64,000 nucleotides of DNA from positions 186,001 through 250,000 of the forward strand of contig DF236978.1 of assembly GCA_000708835.1 (NCBI GenBank), read 5' to 3'. The notes under the pieces were generated by a model. That model was given only the letters and a program-made list of their open reading frames with translations. It was not told where the DNA came from and did no database searches. Below are positions 49,301 to 61,235 of the stretch, piece by piece (position 1 is the stretch's first letter; each line of letters starts with the position of its first letter). The stretch is from Klebsormidium nitens. Its lineage: Eukaryota > Streptophyta > Klebsormidiophyceae > Klebsormidiales > Klebsormidiaceae. The position numbers and the translations under genes are program-made.

Positions 49301-52300
49301 GAAGGATTGTTAGCGATGGGCGCTGGAACGGAAAGAACTCGCAGATTATCTGCAAAGATCTTGCGTGATCCGCGATTTCGCGATTTGGGGCCGTTTGAGT
49401 GGTTGAGCTGCCGTTGAATGCTGGTGGTAAAATTCTGATTGCACGCGCGATAGGTTGCTGATTAAAGTCGACCACATAGGATCGATCGCTGGAATCGGTC
49501 AAGGACTTCAATGGAGCTAGGCCTCTCCCCGGCCTCTCGGTGATCAAGGCAAGCCTGAAAACTCAGCGCTGGTCCGACGATTCAAGAAATCTTTGGGCGC
49601 GGATTCAGCTCCAAGATTTGGAAAAGTCTACACTACAAGGGGCGGTGGGTCGTTGTCGGACGGGAGCTTTAAACAAAAGACAACCGCGACAGACAGCTTA
49701 AGCTAGCCGTGGAATGACCTAGGACTTGGTTGGTGTGAGGTTGCTTTGGGTTTGCAGGCGCACTTAGAACATGATCATTTTCCTTCCTCTGATCAATGTG
49801 CTGAAATCTCAACTTGTGCTTAACGTAAGTGATGAAGATTTGCAGGCTCTTGATGTACCTTAAGAATCCCCCGGTGATTGACACCGAAGTTGTGAGTCAG
49901 CGCGCTCACAGTATCGCAGCCACAGCCCGGTGTGAATGTCCCAGTTGGCCCAGATCGCCGCGGGATGCTCCGCCAGCTCGACGCCCCAGAAGTGGAAGTT
50001 CGTCGCTCCCGCCCTGCATTGAGAACAGACCGGATGGTGCAAAACTTATGAAAAATAATATCCAGTCATCGTAAAACCTAAGCGGAGCTATTCAGAAGCA
50101 GAATTGTGGCCAGGTGTCAGATGAAAGCACCTTTGAACCTTGGCAGACTCGGCTTGAGTCAAAGCGCGCAATTAGTAATTGGAAGAAAGAGACGAAGACA
50201 GAGTAGCATGATCCGTGTATCACTAGACCGGCGTATGATCGTCGGCATACGCACACAAGCTCAGAGCGCGTCCTTGAACGATCCCAGAGCCATAGATTCT
50301 CTACTGATTCTCAGTAATCAGCTTTTCTAAAAGTTTGACAGTCTTGCTGGATTCAGAGCCTGACTGTACGCAGCACTTGTTCCAAGGCACGCTTCCCAAG
50401 CCTTGCGCGATGTGAAGAGATCCGTTGAGAGCCTTCCGAGCGCACTGAAAAGTAGAAGTAGTACCCTGTTTTGGGGGTCAGAACAGGTAGCACGGGTGCG
50501 GAAGACGCCTGATATAGCGTACTTCCATCCGTATCAAGTGATACGGAGCGTCTGAATCGAACCCATTTCTCAAGGTCTTCGCGATCGAACATCAACAACT
50601 TTTGCTTATCGCGTGCCTCCTGACCCCTCAAGCCCAAGACGGACACTTGTCCGGCGACTTTGACCTGGGGCACCCGGGCAGAAAGTCGCCGGCAAACGAC
50701 ACCAACAGCGCGGTCATCACGTTCATGACTCCTTTTCGACACAGGCTTCGACGAACGCACTTGCGGCGGATCTTTATCTTCGCAAGGGTGGGTTTGTCCC
50801 CTAAAATCCTGAAACCCTAAGACTCTAAGACCCTGAAACCTTAAAAAACTTAAAACCCTCAAACCTGACCAGGAGCAAGAGGAAATCAGTTCTCACCGCC
50901 TGATCTTTCCATCCGGAGACTGTGACAGCGCTTGTTGAGAGGCCGGTTTTCCGTTGTGCCGCAAACCGAGGAGTTGCGCCCCACACATCCAATCAAGAAG
51001 CCAAATTGGGCGACATTACAGTAGGGAAACCAAGCAAAACGACAGCAAGGAGGGCGTCTTGTTGTGCGACCCGAGAAGCCCTGTTCCAGTAGTCAGATGC
51101 TCTTTGAGGCGCAAAATACGGCGAGATTCAGCAGAAAATCCCGCCAATAAGTGGCCGAGAAGGCCCAACAGGGGGGCTTTCCGTCCGGCCACCCTAAGAA
51201 GCCCCGCCACAAAACCAGGTACTGAAGGCCAAATCGGGCGATGTTCGAGCAGGGGAAGCGAGGCAAAAGGTCGCCGAGCAGGCCTCACCAGGAGGGCTTC
51301 CCGTCGTGCCACCCCGAGAAGCCGCGCCCCGAGATAATCCAGGCCGCCTCGAAGAACGACCACATAGCATATACCCGGAGGCGACGGTGCTCAAACACGA
51401 GCAGTTGGTAACCCAGCCTGCGGGGCAGATTATGAATAAATGTGTCAACTTTCTGATTTGAATATGATTTTGCGATATCGGGAACTGTGCAGACCAAGAC
51501 GGAGGAGACAGTGATGAAACAAGTCTTCCCCTACGATCGACATGAGCTGCAAGAATGGTAGAGTTATTTTGCCGTGCAAAGACGAACCCACTCCCAAAAA
51601 CCAGACAATTGGTACCCGGACCGTCCCTAACCCCCAAGCTATCAAGCTAACCCAACCCTGGCTTGCCGTTGCTATCCAAACGGCTTATCATGCAAAGGAA
51701 AAAAAAGTCCCAGCACCAAGGTTCGGATGAATGCAGGCGCGGAACATGCATAGCGCAAGCAGAGAATCAGCAATATGCGAACCGGTTGTAAAAACCTTTT
51801 CTCACCGTCGCCAGAAGGAGTACTTGTGATGGTACGTCGATGACTTGATGAAGGCGACCGGAGCTACGTGGATGGTTTTCTGGGTCACGTAGCCCAGCAC
51901 GGCGGTGCGCGCGAGTGCGGTCAGGGTTGCTGGAAGCGGGTTAGGGGCCTTCTCGTTTGGACTCCACCGCTGGATGAAAGACGGAGGGCCCCGGAGCTAA
52001 CTTAGGTTCGCAGTCGTAAATGCGTATCAGATACAGTATAATGGAGTCTAGTGTTCTTGGCAAAGTGACTCAGTGCGTAGCCGGGAAGCTGCGCCAGAGG
52101 GTTTGTGTGTGGCAGTTGATCCACTGTAAAGCAAATCCGAAACCATTCTGGCCAACCTTTTCAGTAGGTTCAAGCCAAAAGATGCGTAGAAGGAGAGTAG
52201 AACATATTATGACGACCGATTCCTATAAAGGAAGCCCTAAAGAAAATTACTAGAACAAGGGGTGTGGTTTATAGTGGTCGGTGCAGACCTCGAAGACATT

Positions 52301-54137
52301 ACAGTCGGCTACGCTCAACTTCGTAACATAAACAGAGACCTTCGCTCAGGCAGATAGAACCAGAGCCTCTCAGAAGCCAACAACGGCGCAACGCTCACCC
52401 CTTCTCTCTTGGTGAATTGGCTGTAGTCGACGAGGTGTATGTGAGGCCCTGTTGACATGTACCCCTGACTCACGAAGCCCAGGTACTCCAGTACGCTGGG
52501 CAGCGACGTGACCCGAAACAGGGCCTGCGTCTTGGTCAGCTGATCCTTGGGAAGCAGACCGTCCTGGTAATTGAAGGCGAGCCTTGAGCCGAGCCTTAGA
52601 ACCAGTACCGAGAAGGAGCCTGTGCACAAAAGGTGAAGCGGGGTTGATCACTCGACAGGGTTCTTCAGTGTCAATTGTTTCATTTCTGTAGGATCCTGCA
52701 CATATGTAGCGGGGCTAAAGCCAGGGGTCTACAGGGTTGATACCGTGTCTTCTGCGCTGACTTCGAAGAGGACTTGGAATTGCAAAACTAGAAGGGCCAG
52801 TACTTTTGAGAGCGGACAATGCCCACAGAGGAGAGGTTATATCACCCCCTTTCAACCATGGTAGGGTGACTCGCACGCCTCGACAGTATGGGATTGGACA
52901 CAGCATTCTCGGTTGACAAAATCGTGTCTGGATTTACAACTTGTGCGGATACTTCCATCTTATATGGAATTAGACTGTTCCTAGACTTTCTATGACTAGA
53001 ATCTGACTGGCAATGGCGAGACAAGACCCTGCAGAATGTTTTGACCTCACTGTCATTTGGAAGAAGCTGTTTGCTTACCAACAAAAGGGAAGCTGCCTCT
53101 ATAGTAGCCCCGATACAGCCAGTGACTGGATTCAAGAGCAATCGGAAGGGTCAGCCAAGCTCGGGAACCCAGTGTTGAACCAGAGGTGGACTCGGTCTGT
53201 CCAAGGTAGCTAGCCCCTCTTATCAGTTCTGAAAGCTGGGGGCATTAGAACTTTGACCAGAATGTTGTTTAAAATCCAGAACGAGCGAACGCCAAAGTGG
53301 CGTTGTTGACATATAGGTTCCTGCCAACGAAATCAAAAATCCTAAAGATTGACCACCTTGCTAGCGTTCTAAAGGTTCCAGACCCTAGCTTTTGATTGGT
53401 CAGTCCCTCTGTAACAGAAAAAAGCTCTTTAAGCTGTGCACGAGGGTGGGAGATCAACCCAACCGCGAGTTTACACAGGTTCTAGGAGACTCACTTAAGC
53501 TGGCTATTTCTCAAGTCTGCTCGTGGCGGAGTCAAGTGAGTCAAATTGACCGGGTTTGAAATTTGCCAAGAAGATCTGATAGAGAACTTGCAGTATACTT
53601 GGAGCTTGATGGTTGTGTTTGATCTTGCAGTAGGTGCGTCTCCGCAAGAGAACTTGACTTACGAACAGCAAGTGCAAATTGAAACCAAGCTGAGAAGCCC
53701 TTCTAAAAGGTTACTCAGGTATGTATGAGCTTGGAAGATTGCACCTTGTACGATCGAAAGAGGGATCCCCCCATTTTTGATTGAATGTGACCCCCCATTG
53801 ATTTTCATCTCTTTGGAGCAAGTGTAGGGGGCGCTTACCACCAGGTTATGTGTGCAAACCCCACCCACGTCACGATCACCCCACACCGCCGCCGGTGGAG
53901 CAGCATAACTGTGTACGATACGGCTATGATGAATGCAAAATGTGGCGCCGCCTCAGGATGGAGAATTCTGAGCATGACTGCTGCCGTTAAGATTGAGTAC
54001 AGGTGGCGCGCAGTGGCAGTAGGGACGAATCGGTGGATGAGCCCCAGGGGGGCGCAGGAAAAGAAGCAGGCGTACTGGATTGCGGTCGGGTTAAGGTGGA
54101 CGAGGCCATGATGTGGGACAGCATCCTGTGGCGCCAT
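46360..54137 (-). CDS. MBOAT lysophospholipid acyltransferase (plant LPCAT/LPLAT type)
   Basis: Ten exons: 54137-53839, 53125-53079, 52619-52399, 51969-51806, 51417-51289, 50013-49910, 49178-49093, 47576-47513, 47017-46893 and 46569-46360. They join in phase to 482 residues; Arabidopsis LPLATs are about 460. The product is a multi-pass ER membrane enzyme that moves acyl groups from acyl-CoA onto lysophospholipids. Family landmarks appear in order: HRRRCGVIVTWVGFAHITW, FNYQDGLL, LPSVLEYLGFV, MWSFFEAAWIISGRGFSGW, FHFWGVELAEHP, NWDIHTGLWLRYYVYDRLTP, ATQAASFVWHG with the invariant catalytic His, and a C-terminal membrane segment ending LFPVEASKK. The usual Asn of the WNxxxxxWL motif is Asp here (NWDIHTGLWL). 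The tail is Lys/Thr-rich (TTQKKDT), where plant enzymes often carry an ER-retention signal. Intron 7 (49092-47577) holds a TIR element. Confidence 0.88.
47771..48596. mobile_element. TIR element with internal minisatellites in acyltransferase intron 7
   Basis: The ends are a perfect 27-base inverted repeat starting CGCTAATCTTGTCCACAAGG (47771-47797 against the complement of 48596-48570). Inside are two diverged copies of a block of about 70 bases starting TTTGGTGGGGTTAG, at about 47887 and 48006, each ending in TTAGGGTTAGGG. The GGTCGGTCGGTCC minisatellite follows. There is no coding frame and no clear target duplication. Confidence 0.7.
48194..48500. repeat. Minisatellite of TCCGGCGGTCGGTCGGTCCG units
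   Basis: Plus-orientation units start near 48227, 48296, 48361, 48423 and 48481 at intervals of about 57-69 bases with different spacer sequence. One inverted unit lies at about 48194. The direct and inverted copies could pair into a strong hairpin. Confidence 0.85.
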
Positions 54138-55979
54138 TGCAGGCTGCCGGCACTTTTGAGCTTCAGCGCTGCATGTCTTGTCTCTAAAAACGGCAGTGCA
54201 AGTGGCAATTCTCAGGCATTGTTTAGCAGAGACCTTGGCTGGTCGCTTTTGTGTGTCAAGGTCTCTCGAAGCTCCATAATTATAATGCAGCTATCTACCA
54301 ATCCATCCGCACATCAGATGGCCCGTACTAGCCATATTAAGGGACATGTCAATCGAGAAAGCTGCCAATGCTCCAATGCTGGTGGCCTGCTCTGAGTCTG
54401 ACGAGAAGCTGCATTTGCACGGCGCAAGAATGCAGGCGTGTGAGACTAGGGATACGTCTCCGGAGGTGAGAGAGGTGACAGCTCAGTTGGACAGGCAGCT
54501 GTTTTCAATGGGTCTCCGCTTCAAATTCTGCTCGTTGGCTGCTGGTTGTGCAAGCTGATCTGGATAGCGTTCTGAGCACCGGTTCGAGAAGAGAGAACCA
54601 CTGGAACTTGGAAGATGGGTCGTCGTGCAAAAAGGTCAAAGCACTGCATGCACTGCACTAGGATAGTGTTAATAGGCCGGTAGTGCTCTGTGTTTGCATG
54701 CACTCTCACGACTGCCATACCCGGCACAAGCTGCGCTACGCATCGACCGCAGGGTGGCATTTGAGAAGGATATGCGGCTCATCTCTTCCAATGAGATAGT
54801 CGCGGCAGTGGTTCAGGTAGCATAGGGAAAAGTTAAGGCCCGGGGAACGGGTACGGTTAAGTTGGCGGTTTTTAAACTACCGTAGGTACGTGTTTCTGTA
54901 GGGGTGCGGAGCGCATAAACTTGCCGGTTTGGATTTTGGTTTTGTCCTACCCCGGGGACTGTCTGTTGTCCTTTCTGAGAGTTAGGTATCAAGACGGTAA
55001 GTTATTATACCTGCCGCTTATTATTCCTAAATTAGTCCGAGTTTGAAGTTTCGACACCACCAAGTTTGCGAGCTCGAGGCACCGGTTGTGGAACAGTAGC
55101 ATTTAAATTTTATAGCTGTCTGACCGCCCGGACTGCTCGTGTCACTTGTCAGAGAAACTGAGGTACAGAATGATTACACTGGCATTAACACTTTTCAAGT
55201 GCAGTGCTATCATCTATGTACGGTACTACTTGCGTCGGTGACGGTCGGTCGTATGATACTGGTAACTCCGGAGTGACTCCGGTCGTATGACGTCATAGAC
55301 ACATCCGATAATTTACATTTGAAAGAAATGAGGTTTGCATCATGTTGACATGATGACATCATCATGTCTGTACTAGCGAGCTCGATCGATCGCTAAAGGC
55401 GCTCTTGGTTGCACAACTACCTAACTACCTAATCACTGAACTTGCCTCTTAACCCACGCGGTCCAAGCCTCAAGGTGGCCGGGAGCGTGGAACGAAGGAC
55501 CGGCTCTAACTACCGGGAATGAGAAGCTGAAGTTGAACAGGTTGAAGTGGTCGGTCAGCTCCGCAACATACCGGGAGTGATAACCCAGTCTATGTAGATC
55601 TGGTTGAGGGTTTTAACCTTTTTTCCAAGTGCGTAAACTCTACGGTCAATCTAAAATTCTGATTCTACTTCCGCCATGCGCCTCGGTTAGGCATTTCCGG
55701 CGACTTTTTGAATACTCTTTCACCAAAACATTCGCCCTAGGCAGACGTCCCGAGTATTCATCTTCGACGGGCTCTTTACATGGCTGTAGATTCTGTTCGA
55801 TAGCATTGACGTGAGGTACGACCCGTCACAAGATTCTGTCGCTAAATGTGGAATTGCCTGAGCGCGCTGTATCAAACCCGGCGGTTTCGACGATAAACGC
55901 GAATTTATGTAGAAACAGGGCAGTATTCTGAGAAGTTCATGCAGTAACAACGCTACTACGGTAGTCCAGTAGCAACGTC

Positions 55980-56031
55980 ATACCTATTACCGGTATCACC
56001 CAAGTGAGCTAGGTACCTAGGTAATAGGTAT
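55980..56031. repeat. Short perfect inverted repeat
   Basis: ATACCTATTACC (55980-55991) is exactly complementary to GGTAATAGGTAT (56020-56031) across a 28-base loop, about 290 bases upstream of gene B. Confidence 0.8.
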
Positions 56032-56050
56032 AACTTTTACTGTCATTAGT

Positions 56051-56128
56051 GGTCAACTTTCATTATGGTGGTGGTCAACTTTCATTAGTGGTCAACTTCA
56101 TAAATACTGTCGATACCGTCGTGGTCAA
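56051..56128 (-). promoter_or_regulatory. Cluster of four W-box-like TTGACC cores upstream of gene B
   Basis: GGTCAA (TTGACC on the minus strand) occurs at 56051-56056, 56073-56078, 56090-56095 and 56123-56128. Three copies are embedded in a repeated GTGGTCAACTT(T)CAT sequence. TTGACC/T is the core bound by plant WRKY factors, and the cluster lies 190-270 bases before the gene B start codon. Function is inferred. Confidence 0.5.
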
Positions 56129-56318
56129 CTAGAAATCTGTGAAGGGGAACTTGTTCTTATACTAATAGCTGCTAATAATTGGCCGCTCTGACCCAGCAGC
56201 TTAAATACCTACCTACCTTGCGGAACGACATTCAGCTGTTCAGGCGCTGAGCAGTGAGCAGCTCACCATTTGCAGTAATACTCCTCAGATTCTAGCTTGA
56301 CGGAAGCGGGAGGAAGTC

Positions 56319-59300
56319 ATGGTGTCGACTGATCGTGCGCGCCGCTCGCCAATGGAGCTGTTGCTCGTAGTCCTTGGAGTCGTGCTGCTGACCTGTGGGG
56401 CTCCCGTGCTGGGGATTCTTCCCGGAGGAGGCGGAGGTACCAGAGTGAAAAAACTCCAACTTTTACTTCTTCTTTCAAGTTGAGCTGTTGATTGGTTGTT
56501 TGCCTTCGAGTCCATGTGCTTCTGCATGCAACTTCTGGAACGTTATTGACCGGCTGACCCCTGAATGGTTTTGATATCTATGACTGGCAAAGTTTACCAT
56601 GGCGAGTACAATCACATTTTTCTGGGTTTGTGCTTCATTCTGGAGCCCTCCTAACGCCTTGGCTAAGTTTAGCCTTTTCTGGACGGAACCGTCTAGTCAG
56701 GGGCTGGTCACTTCTTGAACATATCCAGCCAATGCTTTGAAGGATTCTCCCCCTTTCCCCCCAAGATTCTCAACATATTAATCCACAGTAGAAGTCCGAT
56801 CATATGGAATGGGCCTGAGTCAAGCAGGTCAATATGGTGGCAGTGGGTCCAGAAGATTTCACTGACTGCAATATTGAAAAATGGCAGGGACTGCTTGTAG
56901 GTATACCCAATAAGAGGAGACAGAAAGTGGAGGAAAGGCAGGGCAAAGTGTGGAGGATCTTAGACAGAGGGACCTCTGTTATTAAGAAGAGGGCTCTTTT
57001 GACGACCCAAGATCTGACTCAACTTTCCCTCAACAGGATTCTTGTCCAGGTTTCTCGGCCCTTTGTTGAGTCTCTTCTCAAAGGGTTTTCACAAAGTTAT
57101 CAAAACATACCAACTGGCACAATAGTGTGTTCTTGTTGATAACTTGACACTTGCCCATGCATGGTCAAGGGTTTGACCAAGGAGCCGATGTATGCTTGAC
57201 ATCAAGAAGTGCAGGACCGTAACAAAGGGCTGCTCATCCCTCAAGACTAAAGCCTTTTCTATCAAGAAATGTACAAAGAAATTTGCTTCTCTGTTTGGAG
57301 GTCCAGCCTGCTTGAAAAATGAAGAGGTTTGGCATGTCATCAACACATAGAACTGAGGAATTCCTTGTCGATTCTGCAGACCCCCACATGTTTGGCCTCC
57401 AGGGGGAGAAGTTTGACTGGCATGGTTATCCTGGCGAATCTTTCTGCATGATCAGCGACTCCAACATCCAGATCAACACGCACCTGATTGGTCAAAACGG
57501 CGTGACTTACTTTGATGGTAAGCCCCACAACGATGTTGACGGTTTGCAGTATCAGAAGGGCCACAGTCCTGGAGCACTCTTAGGAGCATAGGGATTGTTC
57601 GAAGGAACTACTGAACTCGGTGCAAGAGAAAGACCAGATGCTACAATGTGGCGCTCTTATCCATCAGAACAGTGTAGTCTAAGCTCCAACATAAGATACT
57701 GGAGTAGCACGCCATGCCTTTCAGCGGTTCCCAGCTTCTCTGATGTGAAGAGACTGCACTCTCCAACATTGGGGTTGAGAGGTAGCAACCAAATGGCTTT
57801 GTAGGAAGCGTCTTAAAACCTGTAAGGTGGGTCTTGTGAGCTGCTGATGTGTTGCTTTGGAAGAGGAATAGGTCCCCGGAATCTGAGAATGGAGCGTTGC
57901 AAATGCTGACTAGCCAATCATTTCTTGCCGAAGTCCAAAGTGCCCAGCCAGTCAAGGAAGTTCAAACATGATGCAGCATTGCGGGCAGGGGACAAATGAG
58001 CGCTTTGACAGTCCTCAGTGGGTCCATTGGTAGGATTTGCGACTCCTCTTTTTCTCCTGTCACGCAGTTGTATCACGTCAGAGCCTTAGCTCTCCTAGAC
58101 TTGACTTAAGTAGCCCTTTCTTTCTGTTGCCTTTCCAAGCATAGGAAAGTTAGTCTCCTTAACAATAACCCTAACTTTGAGAAGAGAGAAGTGGAGAAGA
58201 GAACAAGAGTTGTTAAGTGACGATTGTTCTTTGCAGCAATTGCGGTGCTGTACAAGATTGGGGATACTCAGCACGAAGTCAGCCTCCAGCTGAATCAGGT
58301 AAACAGTCTAGAATCCTCAATGACCCAATTCGCTCTCGTTCCACTAAAGTCAAAGGTGTCGTCGAATTTTTTCGCTCACTTGAAGCACGGTTGTGGGAAC
58401 CTAAACATATCTTCTGCGTGTGCTCTTAGTGAACATGTAAAGCAAGAGCGGACGTGATGTCCACAAGGTCTCACTACGAGGGCGAGGATTCACATGTCAT
58501 CTGTAAGGCAATCTCTTTTCAAACCGCCAAGTCCGCTGTAGCCTTCATTCTCTTGTTGGATCCATGCGAACTTGAAAGTCATAGTCATCCGTCCAGAGTC
58601 TCTTCAAAAACAGCATGCCACTCGCACAGCCACTATAAATGATAGCCCGGTTTAAGATCGTTGTGAGGCCACATCGATCTTAAACCTATTCGGGTTTTCA
58701 GGCTTTTTTGGTCTTAAACGTTGTGTCAGACCATTTTGATCTTAAAAGCTGAATTTCTGAGATCAAAACGGCCTCAGCAAACGATCTTGAACCGGGTACT
58801 GATTTATAGTGAGCCCTAAACCCGTCCAAACAGTCAGAATACGTGAGGACCCGGTTCTTAAGAAAGGCTCCAACTGAAAAGTCCCCTTAATAAGTTGACA
58901 TGCGCCCTTAAAACTGACTCCGGATTGTTTCAATTTTGGCTGAAATGTCCCCTTCCTCAGAACTCATCTCCTTCCTTTGCGTACTGAAAAGTGGTAATAA
59001 CATGGGGTCTTGAATAACTGTAATATGTTCAATTTCTCAGGATGTCTCCTCCGACGACGATGCCAACTTCGCCATCACTTTGGATGGGCGACCCATCGCG
59101 CCTGACGCTTTCACCGGGCACTCCGTCTGCGATAAATTCGGCCCCCTCCGGGTGTTCTCGTCTCCCGGCGCGGGGATCGAGCTCTCCATGGCGGAAGAGA
59201 ACGGTTTCGCCGTCGTTCTCGTTGTCGAAGGCCTGGCCAACATCACGATCACCACCGAACGCCACGACATGCCCGCCGGTACGTGGCATCATCTCAGGCT

Positions 59301-61235
59301 GACACGTGGCTTTAAGAGATGATCCGGTCGGGTTCGTGAAGGGCGGAGATCTCATGCTGACACGTGGCTTTCTCAGGGTTTTTCTCGACCTTGTTTCAGT
59401 GCAGTCCGAGCTCTTACTATAAGGGCTTCTTCTGAGGGTCGAGGGATTCTTGCGAGTTCCTGATTGCTCTCAGGCCCCGCCCCTTTGATTTGCTTATCCG
59501 AAAGCTTGCAAGGTAAGAGAACTCACAGCAAACGAAGTTTTGAAGACGGTTTCTCTGGCGCGCAGGCAAGCATCTCGACTGGTTCATCGACTGGATTCAC
59601 GCGACTTCCGAAGTGCACGGCGTTTTGGGGCAGACCTTCCAGGTAAGGGCGGGGAGTCGTTGATGGAAGACTTTGAACGACGGGATGCTCTGTGCGGGAG
59701 GGATCTGAACGTAGGGTTGAAGACCAGATTTGGGACCCTTTTGAGATCCTCATGTATAGAAGAATACTGTGGCGGGCGATAGCGAATGCCATTATTGGCC
59801 AAGAGAGACAGCCTTGCGTTCCCGTTACCAAGCGTCCCAATTATCAAACCAAGATTCTGCCCTCTTCAAATCAAATCGACAAAGGAAGCAGAATTCTGCA
59901 TCAATCCCTTACCAAGACGTATCCTTTTCTCATGACACCTACTCCTTCTGGCCGTTAACACTTCGTTTGGCGGCCTCCTCATATCCGCATGGAAGCGCAA
60001 TAGCCGCACTCGATCTAACAGACGCACAGTGCAAGTTGTTTCTGAAGGCGTTTTACAGCAGGGTCTCTCATTCCGGACAGGCACGATCCCTTCATTCGAA
60101 AGACGGATTACTCAATCTCGGAGTCTATGCAGCCCTCCCGTGCGGACGCCATCGCAGCAGCTATGAAGGTGAACGGCCCCCAGATGCAGGCCGCTGACGT
60201 CGTGAGTCCCCTTCCTTTCTTGTCCGTTCCGTTTTGTGGCCGTTTGAGATGGGCTGGGCCGAAGCACAGTCCGAGTTTGATCCGGTCAGCATTCTGCAAT
60301 ATGATGATAATGCGAGGAACGCTCCTTGGATGTTGCGACATCGCCTGAGCGCAATTCTGTTTGGCTTTCATCAGCTTGAAGCGCTTGCTCCAAAGAAAGC
60401 TTCCTATAAATTCTAGCTGGTCAAGAGATAAGTGTCGACCTTTCTCTTGCTAACCAGTCCTGATGTACCCTCGAGCATGCTGCTCGGATATCCCGTGCCA
60501 TCATCCGAAAGCCATGATCGACGCTTGGTTCAGAGCGGTCAGCCACTCATATACAACCTCTTCGAGAAATATCGACTCTTTTGAAGCAACTTGCTTACTC
60601 TAGCCTTGACAAAGATTTAAAGCGGCTGCAAAATGGGCTATCCATCTGCTTCCCAGGTCGAAGGATCCGACGACGAGTACCGCACGTCGACCCTGCTGGC
60701 GCCCGACTGTGCGCGCGGCCGCTTTGGCGCAAATTCTGACAGCCACGCACAAAAGTTCGGACTGTTAGAAGTATTTGCGCNNNNNNNNNNNNNNNNNNNN
60801 NNNNNNNNNNNNNNNNNNNNNNNNNNNNNNNNNNNNNNNNNNNNNNNNNNNNNNNNNNNNNNNNNNNNNNNNNNNNNNNNNNNNNNNNNNNNNNNNNNNN
60901 NNNNNNNNNNNNNNNNNNNNNNNNNNNNNNNNNNNNNNNNNNNNNNNNNNNNNNNNNNNNNNNNNNNNNNNNNNNNNNNNNNNNNNNNNNNNNNNNNNNN
61001 NNNNNNNNNNNNNNNNNNNNNNNNNNNNNNNNNNNNNNNNNNNNNNNNNNNNNNNNNNNNNNNNNNNNNNNNNNNNNNNNNNNNNNNNNNNNNNNNNNNN
61101 NNNNNNNNNNNGTTTTTGACTTCTCGCCGTTGGGCGCCGTCTTCTCACCTTCGTGGAAGGGACCACCGCGTTCCCGATCACCGTTAAGAACGCGGGTTGC
61201 GCCTCGGGGTCCTCCGCCGCCTGCAACCTCGGGTG
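56319..61235 (+). CDS. Secreted root-cap/LEA-related family protein, copy B (last exon interrupted by a gap)
   Basis: Exons: 56319-56436, 57380-57517, 58237-58298, 59041-59278, 59566-59642, 60133-60201, and 60657 to the stop TGA at 61233-61235. Exons 2-6 have exactly the same lengths (138, 62, 238, 77 and 69) and phases as in copy A. Exon 4 differs from copy A at 8 of 79 residues. The signal peptide (LLLVVLGVVLLTCGAPVLG) leads straight through a short Gly run into GDPHMFGLQGEKFDWHGYPG; the Pro/Thr hinge of copy A is absent. The final exon starts VEGSDDEYRTSTLLAPDC and resumes after the gap with FPITVKNAGCASGSSAACNL. A TGA lies in the final frame at about 61117, just after the gap, so an extra intron or a misassembly is likely there. 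Probable cell-wall or secreted matrix protein. Confidence 0.82.
58631..58811. mobile_element. CACTA-type MITE in intron 3 of gene B
   Basis: The 181-base element starts CACTATAAATGATAGCCCGG and ends with the inverted counterpart (complement of the right end: CACTATAAATCAGTACCCGG). The arms are about 38 bases and imperfect. AGC lies directly outside both ends (58628-58630 and 58812-58814), the 3-base target duplication expected for CACTA/EnSpm elements. It has no coding capacity. Internally GATCTTAAA recurs in both orientations. Confidence 0.85.
60781..61111. other. Assembly gap of 331 Ns
   Basis: All bases are N. The gap falls inside the last exon region of root-cap gene B. In copy A the same exon is only 222 bases including the stop, so the gap length or the join is doubtful. 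Confidence 0.99.

Larger units (their letters stand above)
54138..56318. other. Divergent intergenic region between the acyltransferase gene and root-cap gene B
   Basis: The promoters of both genes must lie here. The part near gene B has a W-box-like cluster and a 12-base inverted repeat (both listed separately). No gene was identified between them. Confidence 0.45.
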
